A stretch of DNA of 64,000 nucleotides from Lingula anatina (lineage: Eukaryota; Brachiopoda; Lingulata; Lingulida; Lingulidae): positions 593,141 to 657,140 of the forward strand of contig NW_019773614.1 in the NCBI RefSeq assembly GCF_001039355.2, written 5' to 3'. Position numbers and translations under genes: made by a program. Shown one piece after another: positions 27,101-34,734 of the stretch. Within the stretch, counting starts at the first letter, position 1. Each line of letters opens with the position of its first letter. The notes under the pieces were generated by a model, which ran no database searches, had not been told where the DNA came from, and saw nothing but the letters and a program-made list of their open reading frames with translations.

Positions 27101-30100
27101 ACTTTTCATAGGAAGGTGATTAATTGTAGTTAAATTGCTGTCATCTCACATATTATCATTCAAATTGTTTTTCAATTTTAGCACCTGGTCCACCAGCAAG
27201 GGTGAATGCCAGCTGTGATGTCTGCTATAATAATATGACTGTGACTTGGGAAGCACCAACCAGAGAAAACAAACATGGATTAATAACAGGATATGTGATC
27301 TATTATATATCGACTGATGGGGAAATATCTGTGAGTGAAGCAAATTTGTTTCATTATAATTGTAATTGATCTGTAACACAACTTATGTAGCAGGTGATGA
27401 TTTTGAAGAATGTTTATGTTGCTGCCAAGATGTTAATCCATGCAGGTCCTTAATCTGGGTAGGTGATCTTGCCTACTCACATTATAAAGTTATAATCAGA
27501 AATTATTTATTATGAAGATTAAGAATCAAACATTTATTTTGAATAAGGCAAATTTAAGTTAAACTAAAGACTATTTTTTTTATTTTATAGAAAAATAAAG
27601 AAATCAGTGGCAGCCAGAATTCATCCACAATAACTAGTTTATCAGCAGAGAAAAGTTACCAGGTCAAGGTAAGATAAATTGTTTTATTCATGAACACATT
27701 CACTGCCACATGCATTTTATTTGAAGTATGTTATGAGATTGATTTGCCCATTTAAAATAAATGGCATTTAAAATGTACACAAGAGGCCTGTCAGGAAGGC
27801 TTTTTATTTCAACCAATCAGAGACTGTCACTTGAGACTCTAATGGTAATTGGAGAATTTTAAACTACAACAGTTGGTTTTAACCAATCAGAGACTGTCAC
27901 GTGACGCTGACCAATGGTCAGTTGAGAATTCTAAAGCACAACGGTCAGTTTTAGCACACCAGCCTGAGGCAGCCCTTGGCATTTTGTCGCCCACAGCACC
28001 ACTTTTACAGATCTTCCCTTCCACCCATTCCATGGATGTTCATAACCACAGACTTTGAATTTTCACAATTACGTGCTTTTACCCAATTTAAATATATAGG
28101 ATTCACTACAGGCTTTATGTTCCAGGTTGCTGCACGCACTAGTGTTGGTGAAGGGGAAAACAAGACAGCACCAACCAACGTGAAGCTGACATCAGGACGT
28201 GAGTAAAATTTTAGTTCTGTGGAACATATAACACTGGATTCCCAAAGAGAATAAAAACCGAGCTTTTGTGGTCTATATGCTGCAAATATTGCAGTCAGAA
28301 GCTGAGTATTCATCTGTGAACACAGCATTGATATACATGTACCTTATTAAAAGTTCATTCATTTTAGCATAAATAGTTGAGATATGACATATCAATTGAT
28401 TTTATTGGACAATTTTTGGGCATTCCAGCTCCCATATTCGTTGCCCTTGCTAATACTTTTGCTAAAGTATCAACCGCAAGTGTGGAAGATGCCAGAAAAC
28501 AAATTTCATTGCAAGTGCCCAGTTCTCCATTTGGCTCAGAAAACGGAATTGTGAGGAACATAAGCGTTATTGTGGCAGAAGACTCGGAGGCAGGTGTGTG
28601 AATGCTTTCTAAGGAAAGTGCATACTGAGATATATGACATAAATAAAATGACAAACACTATCAAATTCCCTGAAGTAAATGAAGTGAGACTATATTATGT
28701 AATCACACGTTAAGAGCGTGTCCATGAGAAAGCCAGATAGATAAGTCAGAAGGCGGCAAGGTGGGGGTCAGCAGATTTTAATAATTTTTGGTGTGGTAAA
28801 CCATCAACATAAAAGATATTGTGAGCCACTGGCTTTCTTATTTTGGATCATTAGTTTTAGAGATATGGGGGCAGATCTTTTATTGGCAATTTTGCCAAAA
28901 TATAGCATATTTTAGCTCTTGAAAAGTAATAATTTTAAATATTCTTTTAAAAAATCATGTACATNGTCCACTTTTTCAGAAAAAGAAACCCCCCTTTGAA
29001 ATTGCTGGCTATGGACCTGTAGTGTATAAACATAATCTGATTATCATTTAAAGTATTATTATTTAACATTGTATTTTTTTGTTAAAATAGTTATAGTAAT
29101 TATTTTAAGGAAAATGTTTCAGGGTTTTAATGCACACATTGTCTTTACCTTTTTAAATGTGACAGAAAATTGAAGAGGAAATCATCAAGTGAAGCAGAGC
29201 AGCCACCATACAGTAAACCAGGGTAAGTATTCCAGATATATATATATACATGTATTATATTATATTGTGATAGACACTAATGTAAAACTTGCTTGCAGTA
29301 ATTACTCGATCTTTTAAGTGGGGAGAAAATTGTGAATTTTACAGTTAACTGTGTTTTTAAGTCACTTAAAATTACAACATTCCTGTTTAGCAGTAGCATC
29401 AAATTTGAAATGCCAGCTTCTCTATAGCTGTATTCTATGTAGTAAATGCACTTCCAGTACATATATTATACAGAAATATAATTTTTGTGGCTATTATAAT
29501 TTGTACCTGAAAGTTAGATAATTTTTCCCCCTTGAAAAGATCTAGTAATTACCGTAAGTGTTGCTAATATGGACTGATGCTGGACACTCTGCATGTACAA
29601 ACTGCTTTGCCTTATTTATTATAAGGTCATTTTCCTGTTGTACAGACAATAATGTATGATGGTTCTTCTTTTTAAGTCTTAATTAATTTCTTTTGCATCG
29701 TGTTTAGAGTCTGTGGACAACTATGTTCATAAAATGAATAGATGATCTCTGTTCTGATTGAGAAATACACAATGATATTTGTAGAAATTTATTTTTCATT
29801 GTATATTATTTGCTATAATAATTATTATTTTTTGAGAGCATTTTTAAATTAATCCTATTTCTTTTCTGTTCAGTCTTCCTTTTGTTTAAGACAAACATGT
29901 AGGTAAAGGAAACAATTTACAAGTACTATGTACCAGAGATAGGATAACTCAACTAACTGGGTGGGAAAATGGTGGCAAACTGACCTCTTTTGTGCTGAAT
30001 TGCTTGGATTTTACTCCCCCTTTTTCCAAAAATTGTCACACTTTGGGCCTTTTTTTTTCTGTGAGAATGCTAGATTCAACAAAGTTAATCATTGCAGTTT

Positions 30101-31593
30101 CAGGGGGCAAGCTGTGAACCTTGAGTTATAACAGTTTTGGCTGCATTTTTTGCAGCCTACAAGTGAACTCAAGATTTTGTTTTGTAATTATAGTGAACAT
30201 TTTACATGAAAGTACACAGACAACAATTTTGACATTGGCATTATTTTTCTGTCAATCTGACAAATTCATTTTATTTAGTTTTATGAAATGATATAAAAAG
30301 CATGCTGTAATTATGTGGTACTAATTATGCAAAGTCAACGTAGGAATTAGGATGGAAAGAAATATGTCGATGTCAACGATAAAAAAAACAATTATGGCTT
30401 TAATTTTGGCTTTAATTTGGTACAGTTTTGAAAGCCATTTTCTCAAAATTCATTATTGTGATGACATTATGTTGACATTGTATGATCAGGGACAAAAAAA
30501 AAAAAAAAAAATTGGCCCAGAGTTTGGCACTGTTGGAGTAGTCAGACTGTCTTCTCTATGATCTAACCTATGCATACTTACCTGCTTGTAATGTTTTAGT
30601 ATTCAACTAATACACTGAACACAACAGAGTGCCCCCTTGTCACATAGTTTACAACTTATTGGCTTCACCTCAGTACATGGAATGGTCACCTTGTACTGGG
30701 GAGGTGCATGGACTTATTGATAAAATTAACCTACTGTTGTCTAATACTGGCATTACAGTATTTAGATTTTTATTATCAACTTTGCCCTTTACTCTAAAAC
30801 ACATCATTTGACTTGGGTTCATTTTGTATCCCACTATAACATATTCAGAAGATTTCAAATTATTCTTCTTCTATTAGATTTTGTATAGACACTAATAGCA
30901 TGTTCTTTAATTTTAAAAACTCAAGTTTTGTCTGCATGAGTGGTACGTACGTGAGATTAATTTATTCAGAGACTAACTAAATATGCAAATATTTTTGTGG
31001 TTTCTCAATGAGTTCAGAAGTCTGAAATTCAATTGCTTTGCTTTTAATGTAGGTGAGAAAAAGTTCTCTAGTTCACAAATATGTACATTACTAAAATGGG
31101 TATGGGTAAAATACACGTTTTAACAAATGGGTGTTCAAATATTTTACATGGAGATGTTTTAAATTTTTTAATTTTGAAGATGATTTGTTATATGTTAGAA
31201 CACTGAAAACTGCTCGACTGCTTATATATGGTATATGCCAAGGATATGAAATACATACTTAAGCTGGACAAAATTATGACCAGTCCTTCATTTCTTCTCA
31301 GGGAAATGAGGAAAGAATCGAAATCTTCAAAATCCAGAACGAGATCGATACAGTCTCCCACACCAACTACTGTCTCATCATCTGCAACAGTTCATCAGCC
31401 TCCTCCTCCTCCTCCACCACCAGGGGGCATTCCACCACCGCCACCAGGGGGAGCTCCACCTCCACCACCTCTAGCACCTACACAAACCACAGCACCATCT
31501 TCAGGAGGGAGGGGAGCACTACTGGGTGACATCAGGAAAGGAATGACACTGAGGAAAACGGTCACCAATGATAGAAGTAACCCCAGGGTGTAG
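3103..31593 (+). CDS. Mucin-like/FN3 receptor with proline-rich WH2 tail (5' partial)
   Basis: Proposed receptor gene whose 5' end is not identified. Exons: 3103-3115?, 3752-3862, 5375-5386?, 6604-7968, second copies 10461-10473?, 11103-11213, 12741-12752?, 13990-15348, then 15698-15820, 16177-16338, 16801-17067, 20058-20336, 20504-20773, 21062-21319, 21520-21789, 22255-22467, 22635-22724, 23000-23175, 23806-24007, 24374-24658, 25144-25428, 25745-26038, 26471-26626, 26876-27007, 27182-27330, 27591-27668, 28126-28198, 28429-28593, 29166-29222, 31302-31593. Phases agree throughout except across the N at 28965, where a phase 1-to-2 exon is missing. The ectodomain is a Ser/Thr-rich stalk, 13 FN3 domains with many N-glycosylation sequons, and an R3-phosphatase-like juxtamembrane segment. 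The tail is basic, then Pro-rich, then WH2. From family knowledge such receptors act in adhesion; WH2 binds G-actin. The combination is an inference. No signal peptide or membrane helix is visible. The joining of 28593 to 29166 is the weakest link. Confidence 0.7.
3752..3862 (+). CDS. Ser/Thr-rich stalk exon, copy 1
   Basis: A 111-nt exon of phase 1-1 between TTTTCTATCAG and GTATGT. It encodes 37 residues, most of them Thr or Ser, with no cysteine, which is typical of an O-glycosylated stalk. Belongs to the receptor gene. Confidence 0.65.
5375..5386 (+). other. Candidate 12-nt microexon, copy 1
   Basis: Twelve bases, GTACTCCAACTG, lie between an acceptor (TTGATAG) and a GTAAGT donor. In phase 1-1 they add Gly-Thr-Pro-Thr, matching the Gly-Thr-Pro start of the following mucin exon. 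The site is unchanged in the other copy although the flanking intron differs. Confidence 0.45.
6604..7968 (+). CDS. Mucin-like exon, copy 1
   Basis: A 1365-nt single open exon, phase 1-1, acceptor GTAGGAGCAG and donor GTAAGG. It encodes about 455 residues dominated by Ser and Thr, with many Asn-x-Ser/Thr sequons and one Cys, no fold-type motif and no exact internal repeat. This is a heavily glycosylated stalk of the receptor. Its counterpart at 13990 differs at roughly one residue in five by eye. Confidence 0.8.
8249..8249. other. Single-N assembly gap
   Basis: One N sits exactly between the two copies of the 7.4-kb segment. The other single Ns are at 28965, 36365 and 50857. Confidence 0.95.
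9149..9542. mobile_element. 394-bp TIR element (MITE), copy 2
   Basis: Counterpart of the element at 1778 in the second copy of the duplicated segment, with the same tips and TA flanks. Because both copies carry it at the same place, the insertion predates their divergence. A short minus-strand open frame inside (9204-9470) is a by-product. Confidence 0.75.
10461..10473 (+). other. Candidate 13-nt microexon, copy 2
   Basis: Same splice sites as the candidate at 3103. Codon one is GTA instead of GTT, both valine. It joins in frame to the exon at 11103. Confidence 0.35.
11103..11213 (+). CDS. Ser/Thr-rich stalk exon, copy 2
   Basis: Second copy of the 111-nt exon at 3752 with the same splice sites and phase. 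Only a few residues differ (for example Tyr-to-Asn and Glu-to-Asp near the start). Confidence 0.65.
12741..12752 (+). other. Candidate 12-nt microexon, copy 2
   Basis: Identical to the candidate at 5375, with the same acceptor and donor. Frame-preserving in phase 1. Confidence 0.45.
13990..15348 (+). CDS. Mucin-like exon, copy 2
   Basis: A 1359-nt exon homologous to 6604-7968, phase 1-1, ending at a GTAAGA donor. The order of Ser/Thr-rich blocks is the same, with a short in-frame deletion near 14640 and a small in-frame insertion near 15215. Of the two mucin exons this one is contiguous with the FN3 exons. Confidence 0.8.
15698..17067 (+). CDS. FN3 domains 1-2 of the receptor
   Basis: Exons 15698-15820 and 16177-16338 form FN3 domain 1 (Pro-rich start, a Val-Thr-Trp core, then a Gly-Leu-Ser-Pro-Gly turn and Tyr-Tyr-Thr-Val). 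Exon 16801-17067 is domain 2 alone, with Val-Ser-Trp and the Gly-Leu-Thr turn. All outer boundaries are phase 1, the usual arrangement of shuffled FN3 exons. Several Asn-x-Thr sequons are present. Confidence 0.85.
18330..19740. repeat. 144-bp tandem array
   Basis: The marker GGAAGTCATATACTGGCAA recurs near 18439, 18509, 18652, 18797, 18941, 19087, 19231 and 19658. Spacings are mostly 143-146 bp. The last interval is 144 bp after subtracting the inserted element at 19344, and one unit is truncated (70 bp). Units share text such as TGACCTTGAAATTGACCTTT and differ by substitutions. Confidence 0.85.
19344..19621. mobile_element. 278-bp foldback/MITE element
   Basis: Long imperfect terminal inverted repeats of about 75 bp start with GGGCCATTCAGAATGAGAAG at both ends. 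The element interrupts a unit of the tandem array, and CAGAA occurs directly on both sides (19339-19343 and 19622-19626), reading as a 5-bp target duplication. Removing it plus one CAGAA restores the array consensus. There is no transposase inside. Confidence 0.8.
20058..21789 (+). CDS. FN3 domains 3-6 of the receptor
   Basis: Four one-exon FN3 domains: 20058-20336, 20504-20773, 21062-21319 and 21520-21789, all phase 1-1. Domain 3 is the most divergent: it has many charged and Phe/Asp residues and no clear core Trp, but keeps the Leu-Thr-Pro-Gly turn and Tyr-Thr-Val strand. Domains 4-6 show the core Trp, the Leu-x-Pro-Gly turn and the Tyr strand. Confidence 0.8.
22255..24007 (+). CDS. FN3 domains 7-8 of the receptor
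   Basis: Domain 7 is split over 22255-22467 and 22635-22724, interrupted at phase 1 just after the Leu-Ile-Pro-Gly turn. Domain 8 is split over 23000-23175 and 23806-24007 by a phase-0 intron. Domain 8 has three cysteines clustered around the split (in CVQQ, FNC and TDC contexts) and a fourth in the second exon. Confidence 0.8.
24374..25428 (+). CDS. FN3 domains 9-10, recently duplicated exon pair
   Basis: Exons 24374-24658 and 25144-25428 are both 285 nt, phase 1-1, and nearly identical in DNA; the first 100 bases appear unchanged. Flanking intron sequence on both sides is also similar, so a block of about 770 bp was duplicated in tandem. Both read in frame and keep the FN3 Trp and Tyr core. 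Confidence 0.9.
24863..24937. repeat. 13-bp perfect inverted repeat
   Basis: TTGTTTGTCCGTT at 24863-24875 is the exact reverse complement of 24925-24937, with about 49 bases between including an A tract. It lies in the intron between the duplicated FN3 exons. It could be a small hairpin or the remnant of a tiny inverted-repeat insertion. Confidence 0.6.
25745..28198 (+). CDS. FN3 domains 11-13 of the receptor
   Basis: Domain 11 is one exon (25745-26038). Domain 12 is split 26471-26626/26876-27007 by a phase-1 intron. Domain 13 is split three ways, 27182-27330, 27591-27668 and 28126-28198, by two phase-0 introns. All joined frames are open. Domain 13 has paired Cys near its start (CDVC). A repeat containing AACCAATCAGAGACTGTCAC occurs twice (about 27813 and 27881) in the last intron. 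Confidence 0.8.
28429..28593 (+). CDS. Juxtamembrane exon resembling R3-type receptor phosphatases
   Basis: A 165-nt exon, phase 1-1. Its C-terminal half contains [16 protein letters not shown], resembling the Asn-Gly-Pro-(Ile/Val)...Val-Ile-Val motif that follows the last FN3 in R3-class receptor tyrosine phosphatases. In those proteins the membrane helix comes soon after. This supports placing the missing membrane exon just downstream. Confidence 0.65.
28965..28965. other. Single-N assembly gap at the expected transmembrane exon
   Basis: The N lies between the juxtamembrane exon (ends 28593, phase 1) and the basic cytoplasmic exon (starts 29166, needs phase 2). No hydrophobic exon with splice sites is visible on either side. 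The bases right after the N match the right half of the inverted-repeat element seen at 42613-42778, so a repeat probably broke the assembly here. Confidence 0.8.
29166..29222 (+). CDS. Basic cytoplasmic exon of the receptor
   Basis: A 57-nt exon with an acceptor (TGTGACAG after a pyrimidine tract) and a GTAAGT donor. It encodes [18 protein letters not shown], a basic start typical of the inner face of a membrane helix. It ends phase 2, which fits the exon at 31302. Confidence 0.6.
29223..31301 (+). other. Last intron of the receptor gene
   Basis: About 2.1 kb, AT-rich, with a short (TA)n tract after the donor and an A tract near 30494. I see no further exon and no recognisable repeat element. 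Confidence 0.6.
31302..31593 (+). CDS. Terminal exon: poly-proline and WIP-type WH2 motif
   Basis: Acceptor TTTCTTCTCAG; one base completes a Gly codon from 29222, then about 96 residues to a TAG at 31591. Order: a basic Ser/Lys stretch, a Ser/Thr linker, three poly-proline runs separated by Gly-Gly (profilin/SH3/EVH1-like ligands), then [20 protein letters not shown] and a short tail. The last block has the WH2 pattern (Leu-Leu-x-x-Ile, then Leu-Arg-Lys-Thr) and the VTNDRS extension typical of WIP/verprolin. In WIP this motif lies near the N-terminus; here it is C-terminal. I am confident of the motif, less so of its linkage to the ectodomain. Confidence 0.8.
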
Positions 31594-33390
31594 ACCTTTC
31601 AGATGACCATTGTCCAGTATGGCTCAGATGACCATTTGTCCAATATGGCTGACCATGAACCAGATGGATTTAGGTGCAGAGGTTGAAGGAGCAGATGTGT
31701 GCTTGGGTTGATAATTGATGATATGTTAACTGATGCAATATGGTGCAAAACGACAGAAGGAACAACCTGCAAAGTTTAAAAGTTCTCATGTTTTTATTTG
31801 TCACCATTTCTTTGCTGTCTCAAGTTTTAAAATATTAGAACTTGAAATTTACACTGTTAGAAAGTTAGTTTTGGCCAGGGCTTGTTATATTATTATTATT
31901 ATAAATGAACACATAAATACAGAATTCTGTATGCAACTTTTTACATATGTATAGGAATAATGATATTACTGGCCTTAATTATTATGTTTTCGTTTTAGTT
32001 TTTAAGAGGGTTTCTTCAATGCAGCTTTTTTGTTTAGGCAATAAACATACAGTATGCTTCAGGTATTTTAAGGCTTACTGTTACCTGCAACGTTTTGCTT
32101 TAATAGTTAATACCAGTAGTTGGGATGTAATGACAAACTAGTGGCTATAGTACTAGTTAATATACACTGCACCAGGTGGCAGGTCAGAGCATCTTAATGT
32201 TATTGTATAGGTACAGTTTTTGTACCAGTACATGTACCTGAATGTACAGTTTATCTCTTTGTGCACATTGAAGAATTTTAAAAGCATCTTTGTTTTAATC
32301 AATGTGTAATACTTACCTAAATGCTAATTTAAAAGTGGATTGAAGGTTTTTCTTTTTAATTAAGTTTTAATACCCAAGAAGAAAATAACAAATTTTGCAG
32401 AAAGGTTTTTTTTTTTATAAAAAGAAGGACAGATACTATTGGAGTGCTTTACTGTTTTACATGTATGTGCTGTTGATTACCCTGTCACTACATGGTGAGG
32501 AGGGTGACAATTGCACATGTTTGTTAATTACCAGTGGCTTGATCTTGATATATCTGTTAATTAGGAATTAACATTGTTCACCACATTAATAAAGAAAATG
32601 AGAAAATACACAGCATTTTATTATTTATTTGTTATCAAGATTAAATGTTATGTTGTAAAAACTAAATTATTTGTTGACATAAACCATTATTTTTGTTAAT
32701 TGTACAAAGAATTTTAACTTAAATTCTAATATTATAGTGTTACTTGAATGAGTATTGTTAATTATATGAAGTTTACCAAACTATTTTAATTTAAGCATTT
32801 TATGCAAGTAATTTTTACATTTACTTTCTGTAAATCATCACTACATGTATAACTTTTTCATAATGTTGTGCTTGTATCATCAGATGAATTCTTTTTCATC
32901 ACACCAGAATGAAGTTGTCCTGCCAATAAAGCACTTACTCTTTATCTTTATTATTACATTTTCAATAAAAATATTTGCACAATGTCACCAGGAATTATTA
33001 AAAAAGAACAATTCACTCTGGGCATCCAGATCCCATTGATATCCTTGGTTAAAAACATAAAAGAAACTCAATTTGTATGGATCAAGATACCTAGTATATT
33101 TTATTTTTCTTTACCCTGCCAACTAAGCAAAAACTTAAGTTATAAATGATAAACTTCAATATGTAATGCACAAGTCACATATCTTATATTTCTGTCTTAG
33201 ATCAGGTGCCACTTTGCAACGCTCTTTAGTGTGACTCTGACTTGGAAAGGGGGGGGGGCATAGGTGGGTCTTATTTATTGAGGGTAAAAAATGGTAAATA
33301 CAAATTTTATCTGCCTGATGGCCCTAATGACTAGCTTAGTAATAAGTTAATTCTCATCTATTAAGTTGTCATGAAGTACATTGTAAGTGA
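31594..33390. other. 3' untranslated and convergent intergenic region
   Basis: Follows the stop of the receptor gene and precedes the stop of the minus-strand dioxygenase, so the two genes converge. Plus-strand AATAAA signals occur at 32588 and 32925. A minus-strand AATAAA (TTTATT at 33274-33279) suits the dioxygenase. A run of 9 or 10 G lies near 33250. No gene seen. Confidence 0.7.
32588..32593 (+). promoter_or_regulatory. Candidate poly(A) signal of the receptor gene
   Basis: AATAAA about 1 kb after the stop; a second one at 32925-32930 is an alternative. Confidence 0.4.
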
Positions 33391-34699
33391 CTATGGCTTA
33401 AAGGAGTCTTCTATATTGGGTGATAACTTGAAGGCTTTGCGGTAAAGCTCTGCTGCCTCTGCGCATTTTCCTTGAGCCTGAAAAAGGTAGGTAAATACAT
33501 GTATACGTATGATTAAAATGCAAAAGAGAAAATGATTCTTAATGAAGAGAGATAGAAAAAGAGTGGAAGATTGTACTAATTTAGTAAATGAATGAGGAAT
33601 AAAGAGAGGCTTGGGTAGTTAAAAAAGAGCAATTTACTTAAGACATTGCCGTCAGATATTTTCAACTGACCTCCAATCTTTCTGCTTCCTGTAGAAGCTG
33701 AATGGCCATCTCGTCCTGCTCGCTAGCTGCCATCTTCTCGACCCTGTGATACATGATATCTGTCCTCATGATGTACTTCACTCCTGACCTACAGATACAA
33801 ACAACAGGAATGTGTCAAAAACTTGAACAATTCCCTCCATTAGAAAGTATTCTGAATCGGCCATCACTATGGCTGATAAATATACTGACGCCAAGCCAAA
33901 AGTGACTAACACCCCATTCTCATAGATTAGATCGACCTACATTGGATCGACCTAACTCCTTGGGGGTTCATGCTAAATAGCTGTCAGCCGGGCGGACATG
34001 AAAGTTAATTATCCCTTTCTGCTTGTAGTAGGTGGGGACGGACACTTAAGGCGGATTATCTGACAGTAATCTAGTGAGACTCCCCTCGGTGATAGATCGA
34101 TCTAAAAGTTGTGAGAACAGAGCCTAAAACTGAGGCTGGGCCAGTCAACTTTAATTTACCAACACGTCTGTCCAGTTCCTGGTCAGAATGTTTGCATTGG
34201 ACCAGGTTTGAATTCTTAGACCCTAGTGTAATATTGTTTTCCTTTATTGTTGATTTTTCGGAATATTTATCTCCGTAAGTTGGAAAACTTATAGCCTTCA
34301 TATTATGTTTTACTAAAAACATAATTGTCATTTTGAATGTCCACTTTTCTGGCCGTATATTTTATATGAAACTAAACTATTGTAAATCATCTGAGAAATA
34401 TCAAATGCCCAGATAAACCAATCTACTGGACATCAGATAAACAACGTGGCAGAAGACCAAAAAAAAAGCAGTTGTTACATGAGTTACTTACTTAATTCTC
34501 TCCCCCTCATGCAAGCGGTGATGGTTGAAGATGATGGCCATGCCCGTCTCTGGCTGGACGCGATGGATCACGTTTTTCTCCTCGGCGCAATATTTGCCGC
34601 TGGAATCCTGTGAGAAAACATAAACGCTGGCATAAGTTTAAGATTGTAATATATATCGACCTAGCTTGTAATGGAAAAAAGTTGTAATTAAGATGTTGA

Positions 34700-34734
<35 letters not shown>

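Noticed and set aside
28966-29030. Possible exon after TTTTTCAG encoding [12 protein letters not shown]
   Set aside because: The sequence is the right half of an inverted-repeat element found again at 42613-42778, so it is repeat-derived rather than receptor coding.
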